From the NCBI RefSeq assembly GCF_019428685.1, contig NZ_CP080096.1, forward strand, positions 3,162,001 through 3,226,000: a stretch of DNA of 64,000 nt, read 5' to 3'. Below, piece after piece: positions 8,735 to 18,702 of the stretch. The notes beneath the pieces are model-generated. The model made no database searches. It worked only from the letters and a program-made list of their open reading frames with translations, and had not been told where the DNA came from. The first letter of the stretch is position 1. Each line of letters begins with the position of its first letter. This DNA is from Paraburkholderia edwinii (GTDB lineage: Bacteria; Pseudomonadota; Gammaproteobacteria; Burkholderiales; Burkholderiaceae). Both the position numbers and the translations under genes were made by a program.

Positions 8735-10423
8735 ATGAAAGTAACAACAAGTGAAACCGTAATCACCTCAAGCGTGCCGAACTCTGGACGGCGAGCCGTC
8801 TTGAAGAGCGTCGCGGCGCTCGCCGCCGGTGCGACGCTCCCCATGCTGTCCTCGTGCGCATCGACGTCTGCGTCCGTTGCTGCGAACCCGATCGCCGAGA
8901 CCCATGCCGGCAAGCTGCGCGGAAGCAATATTGCAGGGGTCGATGTATTCAAGGGCGTTCGCTATGCCGATAGCCCCGCAGGAGGTAACCGGTTTTTGCC
9001 GCCGCAGCCGGTGTCAGCCTGGGCCGGTGTAAAAGATGCGACCGCCTTCGGCGCATCCGCGCCGCAATCGCTTGAATCGCTAAGCCCGCTAAACAGCTGG
9101 TATGCGGCGTTGCAGCCGCAGAGCGAAGATTGCCTGTTTCTGAATGTATTCGCGCCGTCAAGTCAACGCACTTCGGCGAAACGCCCCGTGATGGTGTGGT
9201 TGCACGGCGGTGCGTGGTCAAATTGCGCCGGCACGGCGCCCGGCTTTGACGGCACGAACCTCGCACGCAATGGCGATGTCGTGGTCGTCACGGTCAATCA
9301 TCGGCTCAACGTATTCGGTTATCTCTATCTCGGCGACAAAGACACACGTTTCGCCGATTCGGCAAACGCGGGACTTCTGGATGTGGTCGCAAGCCTTCGC
9401 TGGGTACGCGACAACATCGCCGCGTTTGGCGGCAACCCTGACAATGTCACGCTGTTCGGCCAATCAGGCGGCGCGGCGAAAGTGGCGGCCATGATGGACT
9501 TTCCCGCTGCGCGCGGTCTGTTTCATAAGGCCGTGATCGAAAGCTGCTCGGGCGGAATTCATCTCGAGAGCCGGGACGAAGCCGCGAAGCAGGCTTATCA
9601 ATTAGGAGCGCGCCTCGGCATCGCGGATCTCGACCCGCTCAAGCTGCAGGCCGTGCCGATGGAACAGCTGATCGCCGCGATGAAGCCGGTGCGCGATCCG
9701 TTCCGGCCAGTCGTCGATGGTCGCGGCTTTACGCGGCATCCGTTCGACCCGGGCGCACCCGCGCAATCGGCAGGCATGCCCGTGCTGATCGGCAACGCGG
9801 CGACCGAGATGACGCTCTATATGGCGGCCGATCCGCGCAATTTCTCAGTCGACCTGACTGAGGTGACAAGGCGCACGGCGCTGCTGCTGAAGCAAAGCCC
9901 GGCATCGGCCGCGCGCATTGTGGATGCGTACCGCGCTGCGCAGCCGAACGCAACGCCTGGCGAACTGCTTGCCGCGCTGAGCACCGACTACGTGTTTCGC
10001 CGCAATACGACGCGCATCGCCGCGCTGCAGTCGGCGCAGGCGCCCGTCTACGATTACGTGTTCAACTGGAAGACGCCGGTGATGAACGGCAATCTGCAGT
10101 CGCCGCATACGGTCGAGGTGCCGTTCGTGTTCGGCACGGTCGACGCGGCACGTGGGCTTCTCGGCAGTGGGCCCGAGCTTTCGCGTCTATCTGGCGAGGT
10201 GATGGGCGCGTGGACGGCATTCGCGCGTACGGGTAACCCGAATACCGGTGCGATGCCGGAATGGGAGCCGTATGACACGACGCGCCGCGCGACCATGATG
10301 ATCGATACGGAGAGCCGTATCGAGAGCGATCCGGGTGGTGTTGCGCGACACGCACTCGATGGATTGCCGCCCTACGAGTACAGCATGGACCGCAATAGCG
10401 TGGTGCGGCCGTCGCGGGCTTAG
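8735..10423 (+). CDS. exported type-B carboxylesterase/lipase
   Basis: A 562-residue alpha/beta-hydrolase of the carboxylesterase type-B (PF00135) family. The N-terminus has a twin-arginine-like SGRRAVLKS (residues 17-25), a hydrophobic stretch and a lipobox-like LSSC with Cys41. It is therefore probably exported, perhaps as a Tat-dependent lipoprotein. The oxyanion hole is in WLHGGAW (His157) and the nucleophile Ser244 is in GQSGGA. The catalytic Glu and His are expected in the later lid and C-terminal region. ATG 8735 follows CGGAGACAG. Typical substrates are short-chain or aromatic esters; the natural one is unknown. Confidence 0.9.
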   Translation: MKVTTSETVITSSVPNSGRRAVLKSVAALAAGATLPMLSSCASTSASVAANPIAETHAGKLRGSNIAGVDVFKGVRYADSPAGGNRFLPPQPVSAWAGVKDATAFGASAPQSLESLSPLNSWYAALQPQSEDCLFLNVFAPSSQRTSAKRPVMVWLHGGAWSNCAGTAPGFDGTNLARNGDVVVVTVNHRLNVFGYLYLGDKDTRFADSANAGLLDVVASLRWVRDNIAAFGGNPDNVTLFGQSGGAAKVAAMMDFPAARGLFHKAVIESCSGGIHLESRDEAAKQAYQLGARLGIADLDPLKLQAVPMEQLIAAMKPVRDPFRPVVDGRGFTRHPFDPGAPAQSAGMPVLIGNAATEMTLYMAADPRNFSVDLTEVTRRTALLLKQSPASAARIVDAYRAAQPNATPGELLAALSTDYVFRRNTTRIAALQSAQAPVYDYVFNWKTPVMNGNLQSPHTVEVPFVFGTVDAARGLLGSGPELSRLSGEVMGAWTAFARTGNPNTGAMPEWEPYDTTRRATMMIDTESRIESDPGGVARHALDGLPPYEYSMDRNSVVRPSRA

Positions 10424-10531
10424 AGGCGTCTATCCGACCGACCGGCCGCGTACCAGGCCGGCGAACTCACTGGTCGAGCAGCGTCTCGAGGCACCGCTTC
10501 ACGCAGTTACCGAAGGGGCGTCATTAATCGG

Positions 10532-11515
10532 CTAAGTCGCGCTCTCCGTCACGCCGGCCCCTTGCCGTGGCCGCGTCGCGCCATCGAGACTCAGCACCGA
10601 CTGCGCGATGGCCTCTGTCGTAGCCAGCGTATCGATCGCGCCGGTGCGCAGCGCGCCAAGCACCGCTGTGGTTTTCGTGATCTCGCTGGCCACCGCGATG
10701 ACGTTGGGAATGCGCACGAGATCCTCGAACGACAGGCCAATCACACGGTCCGCGAACGGTGTGCGCGACGGTTGCCCAGCGAGATCGATGAAGTCGTAGC
10801 CCATCATGTCGCCGACCGCGCCGAGCTGCCGCACGGCGACGATTTCTTCGGGCGTGAACCACCCCATGCGCACCATGTTGCTGTCTTCATTGATGTCGCC
10901 GATACCGATCAGCGCGAGTTGGGCGCGCCGCGCGTGGTCGAGCGTCTGCTTGACCGTATCGTTTTGCAGCAACGCCTCGCGAGCCTGCGGATCGACGACC
11001 AGCGCCGGCGCATACAGTGTTTCGCTTTCGCCGCCGAAGCGCGCCGCGAGCCGCCGGCAGATATGGTCGGCATTCATGGCTTCGCCGCCGCGATACGCGC
11101 CGCCGATCGCGCAGACAAACTGGCAGGAACGGCGCGTCGATGAAATCGCGTGCTGTGAAATCGAGCTGATGTTGCGCCCCATCCCCACCGCGACGATCAT
11201 GCCGTCCGACAGAATGCGATCGAGATGGCTCGCGACGAGCCCGGCCAGCAATTCCCGCTGTTTGTCCTGGTCCTTGTGATTGACCGAAACGATCGCGCGT
11301 TCAAGCTTGAAGCGCGTGACGAGTTGCTGTTCGAGTTCGCTCGTATCGCGCGGATGATGCCGGACGCGGATTTCGACAATGCCCTCTTCCTGCGCCCGCT
11401 TGAGCAAACGCCCGACCTTGGCCCGCGAAATGGAGAATGTCTTCGACAGATCTTCCTGAGTGAGCCCATCGACATAGTAGAGGGTGGCAAGGCGTGTCAG
11501 TTCGTCGGTTTCCAT
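10532..11515 (-). CDS. SorC/DeoR-family sugar-binding transcriptional regulator
   Basis: A 327-residue regulator. Residues 1-55 hold a helix-turn-helix (TRLATLYYVDGLTQEDLSKTFSISRAKVGRLLKRA), followed by the SorC sugar-phosphate effector domain, which has a sugar-isomerase-like fold (DGMIVAVGMGRN, then GIGDINEDSNMVRMGWF and IAVASEITKTTAVLGALRTG). ATG 11515 is preferred over a start 14 codons upstream because TAAGGA lies just before it. Family members sense phosphorylated sugars. It is the last gene of a minus-strand block and very likely controls the rpiB, dhaKL and ABC genes upstream through the TGAWCA-type sites noted separately (inference). Confidence 0.92.
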   Translation of the reverse strand: METDELTRLATLYYVDGLTQEDLSKTFSISRAKVGRLLKRAQEEGIVEIRVRHHPRDTSELEQQLVTRFKLERAIVSVNHKDQDKQRELLAGLVASHLDRILSDGMIVAVGMGRNISSISQHAISSTRRSCQFVCAIGGAYRGGEAMNADHICRRLAARFGGESETLYAPALVVDPQAREALLQNDTVKQTLDHARRAQLALIGIGDINEDSNMVRMGWFTPEEIVAVRQLGAVGDMMGYDFIDLAGQPSRTPFADRVIGLSFEDLVRIPNVIAVASEITKTTAVLGALRTGAIDTLATTEAIAQSVLSLDGATRPRQGAGVTESAT

Positions 11516-11599
11516 CAGGCAATCCTTAGAAGTGGAATCGGGCTGCGACGATCGCAAGGATACCCACCGGTGCCCACCGCAGTACGCGTTGCCGGCGCA

Positions 11600-12091
11600 T
11601 CAGCCCGGTATTCGGTCACCGCCCGCGGCGCGCTCGTCCTCTTTCGCATGGAGCTCGGTCTCATATTGCTGGATGCGCTGCACCTTGGGCGTCGAGCGGC
11701 CGCCGTCGAACTGCGCGGCGAGGAAGGTATCGACAATGGTCTTCGCCAGTTCCGGGCCCACGACTCGCGCGCCAAGCGTCACGATCTGCGCGTCGTTGCT
11801 GCGGCTCGCCCGCTCGGCCGAATACGTATCGTGGCACTGCGCGGCGCGAATGCCCGGCACCTTGTTGGCCGAAATCGCCATGCCGATGCCCGTGCCGCAC
11901 AGCAATACCGCACGGTTGTATTCGCCGGTGACGACACGCTCCGCCACCGTAAACGCAATGTCGGGATAGATGACAGGCTGCGCATTATAGGTGCCGAAAT
12001 CCGTCACGTCGACACCTCGCTCCCGCAGGTGGGCCAGCAGTATCTCCTTCAGGTCGTAGGCGGCCTCGTCACACCCGATGGCAATCTTCAT
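11600..12091 (-). CDS. RpiB/LacAB-family sugar-phosphate isomerase, candidate D-erythrulose-4-phosphate isomerase
   Basis: A 163-residue RpiB-family isomerase. It has Asp8 in IAIGCDEA, the active-site Cys65 in LLCGTGIGMAISANK, and the downstream basic and polar loop after CHDTYSAERASRSND. The family interconverts aldose and ketose phosphates: ribose 5-phosphate, allose 6-phosphate, galactose 6-phosphate, or erythrulose 4-phosphate (DerI). It sits between the SorC regulator and a DhaK/DhaL/dehydrogenase operon, which favours a four-carbon ketose-phosphate substrate. Ribose-5-phosphate isomerase remains possible. The C-terminal tail past about residue 145 is longer and more charged than in plain RpiB. 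Confidence 0.88.
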   Translation of the reverse strand: MKIAIGCDEAAYDLKEILLAHLRERGVDVTDFGTYNAQPVIYPDIAFTVAERVVTGEYNRAVLLCGTGIGMAISANKVPGIRAAQCHDTYSAERASRSNDAQIVTLGARVVGPELAKTIVDTFLAAQFDGGRSTPKVQRIQQYETELHAKEDERAAGGDRIPG

Positions 12092-12157
12092 TCAGTCACT
12101 CCAGGCGCAATTTCGCGCAGATCTGCACATAAGTTCACTTTTTCAGCATTGTGAAAT

Positions 12158-12171
12158 TGAACATTTGATTA
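12158..12171. promoter_or_regulatory. candidate SorC-type operator upstream of rpiB
   Basis: TGAACATTTGATTA, 67 bases before the rpiB start codon. It matches the TGAWCA-N2-TGATCA pattern also found at 22238-22251 and 22442-22455. It lies in an AT-richer stretch suited to a promoter. The regulator assignment is inference. Confidence 0.5.
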
Positions 12172-12272
12172 GTCAAGAGCAAATTCTCGACGCACTTCCC
12201 ACGTGAATACAGGCATGCGGCTGCTACGCAGGCCACGCTATTAGCATTTTGCGGATATCTGCGCTATACAAA

Positions 12273-12296
12273 TGATCACACATGATCAAATGTCAC
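12273..12296. promoter_or_regulatory. candidate operator between permease and rpiB genes
   Basis: Two overlapping readings: TGATCACACATGATCA (12273-12288, a perfect pair of TGATCA half-sites 4 bases apart) and TGATCAAATGTCAC (12283-12296), which resembles the 2-base-spaced pattern at the other sites. It lies in the 244-base gap between the ABC permease and rpiB, the place where a separate rpiB promoter would be expected. Confidence 0.45.
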
Positions 12297-12335
12297 GCTT
12301 GATAAGCACGACTCATCGGAGGAGCCAGGAGGGGT

Positions 12336-13346
12336 CTATTTGATGATCCCGATCTTCTTCCGGTCGATCGTCACGAATACCGCGGCGATCAGCACGACGC
12401 CCTTGACGATGCTCTGGAGATACGGATCGACGCCCGCCATGTTCATGCCGTTCGACAGGATCGTAATGATCAGCACGCCGAGTATCGTGCCCTGCACACT
12501 GCCGAGCCCGCCCGTGAGCGGCGTGCCGCCCACCACCACCGCGGCGATCACATCGAGTTCGAGCCCCTCGCCGAGCTGCGACGTGGCCGCCATTGCGCGC
12601 GCGCTCTGCAGCAGGCCGGCGACGCCGCACAACAGGCCGAGCAGCGTGAACATGACGATCTTGACCCGATCGATGCGGATGCCGGTCAGCCGTGCCACGC
12701 GCTCGCCGCCGCCCGTCGCTTTCAGCTCGCGCGCGAACACCGTGAAGCGCAGCGCGCCCCAGCCGAGCACCACCACGCCGAGCGCGATCCACACGGCGTT
12801 CGGTACTGAGAGAGAGCGGCCCGAATAGAAATCGAGGAAGCTTTCGCTCTCGATCGACACCGGTGCGCCGCGCGTGAAATACAGCACGACGCCGCGAAAC
12901 ACGACCATCGTGCCCAGCGTCACGATGAACGACGGCACCTTTCCCTTCGCGACCACCACGCCATTCACAAAGCCGCACGCGAGGCCGACCAGCGCAGCCG
13001 GCACGATCGCGAACACGCCGAGCGCATTCGAACTCGCCGCGGCGGCCAGCGCGGCCAGCGCGACGATCGAGCCGACCGACAGATCGATCGACCCGGCGAT
13101 CACAACGAAGGTCATGCCGAGCGCGGCGACGGCCAGCACGACCGCCTGCTGCAGCACGATCAGCGCATTGCCGGGCGTCAGGAAGCGTCGCGAGCTGATC
13201 GAGAAGGCGATGCACAGCACGGCCAGCAGCAGCACCGGAAACATGCGCCGCAGCCGTTCCGGCCGCTCGCGCGAGGCACTGGCGTCAGCCGGACTGTCGG
13301 CGTGCTTGCGCCGGCCGGAAAGCAGGGAGGTAGACGGGCGGTTCAT
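12336..13346 (-). CDS. sugar ABC transporter permease (RbsC-type), transporter 1
   Basis: A 336-residue polytopic inner-membrane protein of the RbsC/XylH branch (BPD_transp_2). The first membrane helix begins near residue 34, and TFVVIAGSIDLSVGSIVALAALAAAA is the usual conserved core segment. GERVARLTGIRIDRVKI is the cytoplasmic coupling loop, and QLGEGLELDVIAAVVVGGTPLTGGLGSVQGT the late signature. The N-terminal about 30 residues are polar and basic. It is the last gene of transporter 1, 7 bases after its ATPase gene, and probably forms a homodimer with the ATPase at 13354. Confidence 0.93.
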   Translation of the reverse strand: MNRPSTSLLSGRRKHADSPADASASRERPERLRRMFPVLLLAVLCIAFSISSRRFLTPGNALIVLQQAVVLAVAALGMTFVVIAGSIDLSVGSIVALAALAAAASSNALGVFAIVPAALVGLACGFVNGVVVAKGKVPSFIVTLGTMVVFRGVVLYFTRGAPVSIESESFLDFYSGRSLSVPNAVWIALGVVVLGWGALRFTVFARELKATGGGERVARLTGIRIDRVKIVMFTLLGLLCGVAGLLQSARAMAATSQLGEGLELDVIAAVVVGGTPLTGGLGSVQGTILGVLIITILSNGMNMAGVDPYLQSIVKGVVLIAAVFVTIDRKKIGIIK

Positions 13347-13353
13347 GGTCGTC

Positions 13354-14832
<1,479 letters not shown>

Positions 14833-14887
14833 CTGCGAATACCGATGGGCATGAGCCGAAAGCCTCGCGTGCGTAACATCGCAACGG

Positions 14888-15955
14888 CTAGCTGTACTTC
14901 ATGTCGAACGACGCCGCCGGCGCATTGGGCGTATAGAAACGCGAATGCTTGCGGAAGTCGTAGGACGGAATGCCGTGCGGGAAGTCCTTTTCGAACTCGG
15001 GCACCTGCTCGCGCGTGAGCGGCAGCAGATTCAGCTTGACCGTGTCGTTCTGTTTGCTCACGGGCTTGCCCTTGATCTGGTCGAACAGCATCACGAGCGC
15101 GAAGCCGCCCTGCAGCCAGTGTCCGCCGATGTCGAACAGCAGCTCGCCACGCTTCACGGCTTCGACGTTTTCAGGATTCAGGTCCATCGCCACGACATAG
15201 ACATCCTTGCCGGGCACCTTGCCTGCATTCCTGAGCGCGGCCATCACGCCGGTCGCCGTGCCGCCATTCGCAGCCCAGACGCCCTTGATGTCGGGATGCC
15301 CCTGATACAGCGATTCGAACGCGGTCTGCGAGGTGTCGCGCACGAAGTTGCCGTCGACCTCGCCCGCCACCACGACTTCGGGATGCGCCTTCAGCGCGCG
15401 CCCGAGGCCCTTGCGCCGGTCGATCGCGACCGACGTGCCGGCCGTGCCGTTGACCACGCCGATCACCTTCTTTCCGTTGGCACCGGCCGGCACCGCGGCA
15501 AACAGCTTGAGCGCCATCTGATAGCCGGCCTCCTCGTCGCTCGGCCCGATAAAGGCGATGTAGTTCGGAAAGCGCGGCGTCTGCGGGCTGAAGTCGGGAT
15601 AGGAGTCCGTGAGGATGACCGGGATGCCCGCATTCTTCGCCAGCGTGAGTCCCGGCACCGCCGTCGACCAGTACGGCGTGAAGATGATGCCGTCGACTTT
15701 CTGCGCGGTCAGATCTTCGAGACTGCTTACCATGCGGTCCGGCTTATTGTCCGCGTTGAGCACGGTCAGATCGACACCGAGCTGGCTGGCGCCCTGCTTC
15801 ATGAAGTCGATGTAGTTGTTCCAGAACTGCGCGTCGAGCGTCGGCACCACCACGCCGATGCGGACCTTCTGCTCCGCCGCGCGCACGCCGGCGGCAAGCG
15901 GCAGTAACGCAATACTCGTCAGGTATTTCAGGGACCGCCGTTTGCTGGCCTGCAT
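14888..15955 (-). CDS. periplasmic sugar-binding protein, transporter 1
   Basis: A 355-residue type I periplasmic binding protein of the Peripla_BP_4 family. The signal peptide is residues 1-26 (basic KRRSLKYL, hydrophobic core, GVRAAEQ cleavage). The mature start IGVVVPTLDAQFWNNY is the typical first strand; TAQKVDGIIFTP and AANGGTATGVMAALR are the hinge and second-lobe landmarks. AAGGAG precedes ATG 15955. It is followed closely by its ATPase and permease. The ligand cannot be read from sequence; the operon suggests a tetritol, a ketotetrose or another small polyol. Confidence 0.92.
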   Translation of the reverse strand: MQASKRRSLKYLTSIALLPLAAGVRAAEQKVRIGVVVPTLDAQFWNNYIDFMKQGASQLGVDLTVLNADNKPDRMVSSLEDLTAQKVDGIIFTPYWSTAVPGLTLAKNAGIPVILTDSYPDFSPQTPRFPNYIAFIGPSDEEAGYQMALKLFAAVPAGANGKKVIGVVNGTAGTSVAIDRRKGLGRALKAHPEVVVAGEVDGNFVRDTSQTAFESLYQGHPDIKGVWAANGGTATGVMAALRNAGKVPGKDVYVVAMDLNPENVEAVKRGELLFDIGGHWLQGGFALVMLFDQIKGKPVSKQNDTVKLNLLPLTREQVPEFEKDFPHGIPSYDFRKHSRFYTPNAPAASFDMKYS

Positions 15956-16099
15956 GTTCGTCTCCTTGTGGTTGTTCTGCCATTGCGCGCCCGCCTCGTT
16001 CAGACAGCGGGTCTCCTCGCGCAGATTCGCCTCACGGTTACTTCGTCACGCTTGTTTCGTTACGCTTGTTTTCTCACGGTTGCGCGCGCGAGGCGCGCT

Positions 16100-16804
16100 C
16101 TAGGCAGGCTGCTTTCCAACCTGCTTCGATCCGCTGCCTTCCAGGTTCGCGGAACCTTCGAGCAACGCGCCCAGCGATTCGCTCATGCTGCGCAGGATCA
16201 GGAAGCATGAACACGCGCCCGCGTCGAGTACGCCGATCGAACGATCGCCGAGCCGGCTGGCACGGCCGACGCGCGCGCGCAGATCGCGCGTGGAATTCAT
16301 GCCGGCCTCGGCGGCCGCCGTCATGGCGTCGAGGCACGCGCGGAACGAACGGTTTTCCGCAAGCGCCGCCTCGTACGCGGCACGCGCCGGCTCGAGCGTG
16401 TCGATCAAGGTCTTGTCGCCTACTTTCGCGTCGCCGATCGCCTGGACCGCGTCGATGCCGGCCGACAGGGCGCGATAGAACAGCTGCTTGTCGAGCGACG
16501 CGTGCGCGTCGAGGACGCTGCTCATGTCGAGAAAGAACGAGCCGTATAGCGGCCCCATCGATCCGCCGATGCCGCCCATCAGCGCATCGGACAGATCGGC
16601 CAGCGCAACGGGCAGTGACGGCGGCGCAGCGCGTTTCGCAAGACGCTCGCCGCATTGCGAAAAGCCCTTGCTCATGTTGATGCCGTGATCGCCGTCGCCG
16701 ATCGCGCCGTCGATCTCGCTCAGATAGGTGCGGTTGCGATTGATGACGCCGATCAGATCGGCCACCACGCTGCCCGCGGCGGACATGTCGAGCGTGTCGG
16801 TCAC
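16100..16804 (-). CDS. dhaL: DhaL-type kinase subunit (ADP/ATP-binding domain)
   Basis: A 234-residue homologue of the ATP-binding subunit of dihydroxyacetone kinases. The signature GDGDHG (about residues 36-41) holds the Asp cluster that chelates two magnesium ions with the nucleotide, and GGIGGSMGPLYGSFF is the second nucleotide-loop motif. The start is GTG 16804: it overlaps the dhaK stop codon as GTGA and follows GGGAGA inside dhaK, a clear translational-coupling arrangement. No DhaM phosphoryl carrier is nearby, so ATP is the likely donor. In C4-polyol pathways the same fold phosphorylates erythrulose; in known DerK/LerK enzymes the two parts are fused. Confidence 0.92.
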   Translation of the reverse strand: MTDTLDMSAAGSVVADLIGVINRNRTYLSEIDGAIGDGDHGINMSKGFSQCGERLAKRAAPPSLPVALADLSDALMGGIGGSMGPLYGSFFLDMSSVLDAHASLDKQLFYRALSAGIDAVQAIGDAKVGDKTLIDTLEPARAAYEAALAENRSFRACLDAMTAAAEAGMNSTRDLRARVGRASRLGDRSIGVLDAGACSCFLILRSMSESLGALLEGSANLEGSGSKQVGKQPA

Positions 16805-17808
16805 GATGCGTCTCCCACGGTGATGCCGATGCTGCGGCACGGATGGTGAAGCGCGCGCGAAAGCTGTTCGTCGAGTCGCGTCAGCGTGACGGTCACGCCC
16901 ATCATCTCGAGAGAAGTGAACAGATTGCCCACGCGCGAAAAGCCGATCTCGACGCCGGCCTCGCGCAGATAGTCGGCCACCTCGCCGTACAGGATGTACT
17001 GCTCCATCAGCGGCGTGGCGCCCAGCCCCGAGACCAGCAACGCGACCTTGTCGCCGCGCGCGAAAGGCAGATCGGGCAGCAGCGTATCGAGCATGCGCTT
17101 CGCCATGTCCTTCGCCGGCACGGTGCGCTGGACTTCGATGCCGGGCTCGCCGTGATGGCCGATGCCGACTTCCATGTCACCGTCCTTGATCGTGAAGTTG
17201 GCCTTGCCCACCGCCGGAATGGTGCAGGCGGACAGACCAATGCCGATCGAGCGCGTCGACTCGATCGCATGGCGCGCGGCCGACACGACTTCGTCGAGCG
17301 ACGCGCCTTGCGCAGCGCAGGCGCCGGCGACCTTCCACATGATGATCTCGCCGGCCACGCCGCGGCGTTTCGCGATTTCCTCGGGCGGCGCCGATGCGGC
17401 GTCGTCGTTGGCGACGACCGGCACCACGCGGATCCCGTCGCGTTCGGCCATGCGCATCGCCATCTTGACGTTCATGTTGTCGCCCGCATAGTTGCCGTAC
17501 AGGCACGCCACGCCCGCGCCGCCGTCGGCGGCCTTGAACGCGTCGGCAAACGACTTTGCGGTTGGCGACGAAAAGATCTCGCCGACCGCAACCGCGTCGA
17601 CGAGGTGCTCGCCGACGTAGCCGATGAACGCCGGTTCGTGACCTGACCCGCCGCCTGTGACGATCCCCACGCGGCCCTTCTGTCCTGCGTTCACATGCGA
17701 GACCACGCGCGCGTTGTCGGCCGCGGCGCGCAGTTCAGGGTGCGCCGCGAGAATGCCGCGCAGCATGTCCTCGACAACCAGATCCGGATTGTTGATGACG
17801 CGATTCAT
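16801..17808 (-). CDS. dhaK: DhaK-type kinase subunit (ketose-binding domain)
   Basis: A 335-residue homologue of the substrate-binding subunit of dihydroxyacetone kinase. GGGSGHEPAFIGYVG (from about residue 51) builds the substrate pocket, and MEVGIGHHGEPG carries the histidine (His218 or His219) that binds the ketone covalently as a hemiaminal. The length matches DhaK. AAGGAAAG precedes ATG 17808. It is coupled to dhaL by a 4-base overlap. With the dehydrogenase upstream and an RpiB-type isomerase downstream, the likely substrate is a ketotetrose such as D-erythrulose rather than dihydroxyacetone (inference). Confidence 0.93.
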   Translation of the reverse strand: MNRVINNPDLVVEDMLRGILAAHPELRAAADNARVVSHVNAGQKGRVGIVTGGGSGHEPAFIGYVGEHLVDAVAVGEIFSSPTAKSFADAFKAADGGAGVACLYGNYAGDNMNVKMAMRMAERDGIRVVPVVANDDAASAPPEEIAKRRGVAGEIIMWKVAGACAAQGASLDEVVSAARHAIESTRSIGIGLSACTIPAVGKANFTIKDGDMEVGIGHHGEPGIEVQRTVPAKDMAKRMLDTLLPDLPFARGDKVALLVSGLGATPLMEQYILYGEVADYLREAGVEIGFSRVGNLFTSLEMMGVTVTLTRLDEQLSRALHHPCRSIGITVGDAS

Positions 17809-17859
17809 GAGCTTTCCTTGGACTCTCTGATTGCTTTATTGAGCTGCTTGATGGGACTT

Positions 17860-17907
17860 GATTCGGACGTTGATTCGAACATTGATTGCGACGTTGATCG
17901 GGCCGCT
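17860..17907. repeat. 12-base degenerate tandem repeat, about four copies
   Basis: Consecutive units GATTCGGACGTT, GATTCGAACATT, GATTGCGACGTT and a weaker GATCGGGCCGCT. They fill half of the 98-base gap between the dehydrogenase and dhaK genes, reaching the dehydrogenase stop codon. Confidence 0.75.
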
Positions 17908-18674
17908 TATTGAGCCGTGTATCCGCCATCGATCACGATGTTCTCGCCATTCACCATCGCGGCCGCATCGCTCGCGAGGTAGAGAATCAGCGCGCCGATT
18001 TCGTCGGGGCGGGCAAAACGGCCGGCCGGAATTTTTGCCTTCATCGCCTCGCCGACCGCGCCCGCCCATGCCTTGCGGCCCAGTTCGGTCTCGACCACGG
18101 TCGGCGAGACCGCATTGACCGTAATGCCGTGCTTCGCCCACTCGAGCGCGAGCACCTTCGTCATGCCGACGATCGCCGCCTTGCTCGCGCAGTACGCGAC
18201 ATGACGCTCGAGTGCGATCACGCTGGCCTGCGACGCGAGATTCACGATGCGTCCGTAACCGCGCCGGATCATCTCGCGGCCGGCCGCCTGCGCGAGCAGA
18301 AACGGCGCCTTCAGGTTGAGCGCCATGGTGCGGTCCCAGGCGTCTTCGCTGAGTGTCTCCGCCGGTTCGAGCAGCGCCACGCCGGCATTGTTGACAAGGA
18401 TGTCAAGCTGACGGCATTGGCCCACCACGTCGCGCACCGCCGCCTCGGCGGCGCCGGGCGCGACAAGATCGGCCACCACCGCGACGTGCTGCCCCGCGCC
18501 GCCCGGCAGCGTCGCGACAACCTCGCGGACCGCCGGATTGATGTCGAGCAGCGCCAGCCTCGCGCCCGCTGCCGCGAGGCTTTCGGCGGCCGCAAGACCA
18601 ATGCCGCTCGCCGCGCCGGTAACGAGCGCCACGCGGCCGCTCAGATCGAAAAGACTGCCTGCTTGCTGCGCCAT
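17907..18674 (-). CDS. SDR-family polyol dehydrogenase, candidate D-threitol dehydrogenase
   Basis: A 255-residue classical short-chain dehydrogenase. It has TGAASGIG (residues 19-26), NNAG (95-98) and the catalytic set Ser148, Tyr161 and Lys165 (YCASK). Asp44 at the end of the second strand predicts NAD over NADP. The segment SPTVVETELGRKAW after the active site resembles, from memory, tetritol dehydrogenases of the mycobacterial threitol pathway; this should be treated as a hint. GGAGTGG precedes ATG 18674. The gene lies between binding protein 2 and dhaK on the same strand. The likely role is oxidation of a polyol to the ketose used by DhaK/DhaL. Confidence 0.88.
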   Translation of the reverse strand: MAQQAGSLFDLSGRVALVTGAASGIGLAAAESLAAAGARLALLDINPAVREVVATLPGGAGQHVAVVADLVAPGAAEAAVRDVVGQCRQLDILVNNAGVALLEPAETLSEDAWDRTMALNLKAPFLLAQAAGREMIRRGYGRIVNLASQASVIALERHVAYCASKAAIVGMTKVLALEWAKHGITVNAVSPTVVETELGRKAWAGAVGEAMKAKIPAGRFARPDEIGALILYLASDAAAMVNGENIVIDGGYTAQ

Positions 18675-18702
18675 GGGTCCACTCCGGTCAATGACGTACT
18701 GC

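Noticed and set aside
16801..17808. Dihydroxyacetone or glycerol catabolism as the role of DhaK/DhaL
   Set aside because: No glycerol dehydrogenase, DhaM or DhaR is present; the SDR, RpiB isomerase and SorC context fits a C4 ketose better. Not excluded by sequence alone.
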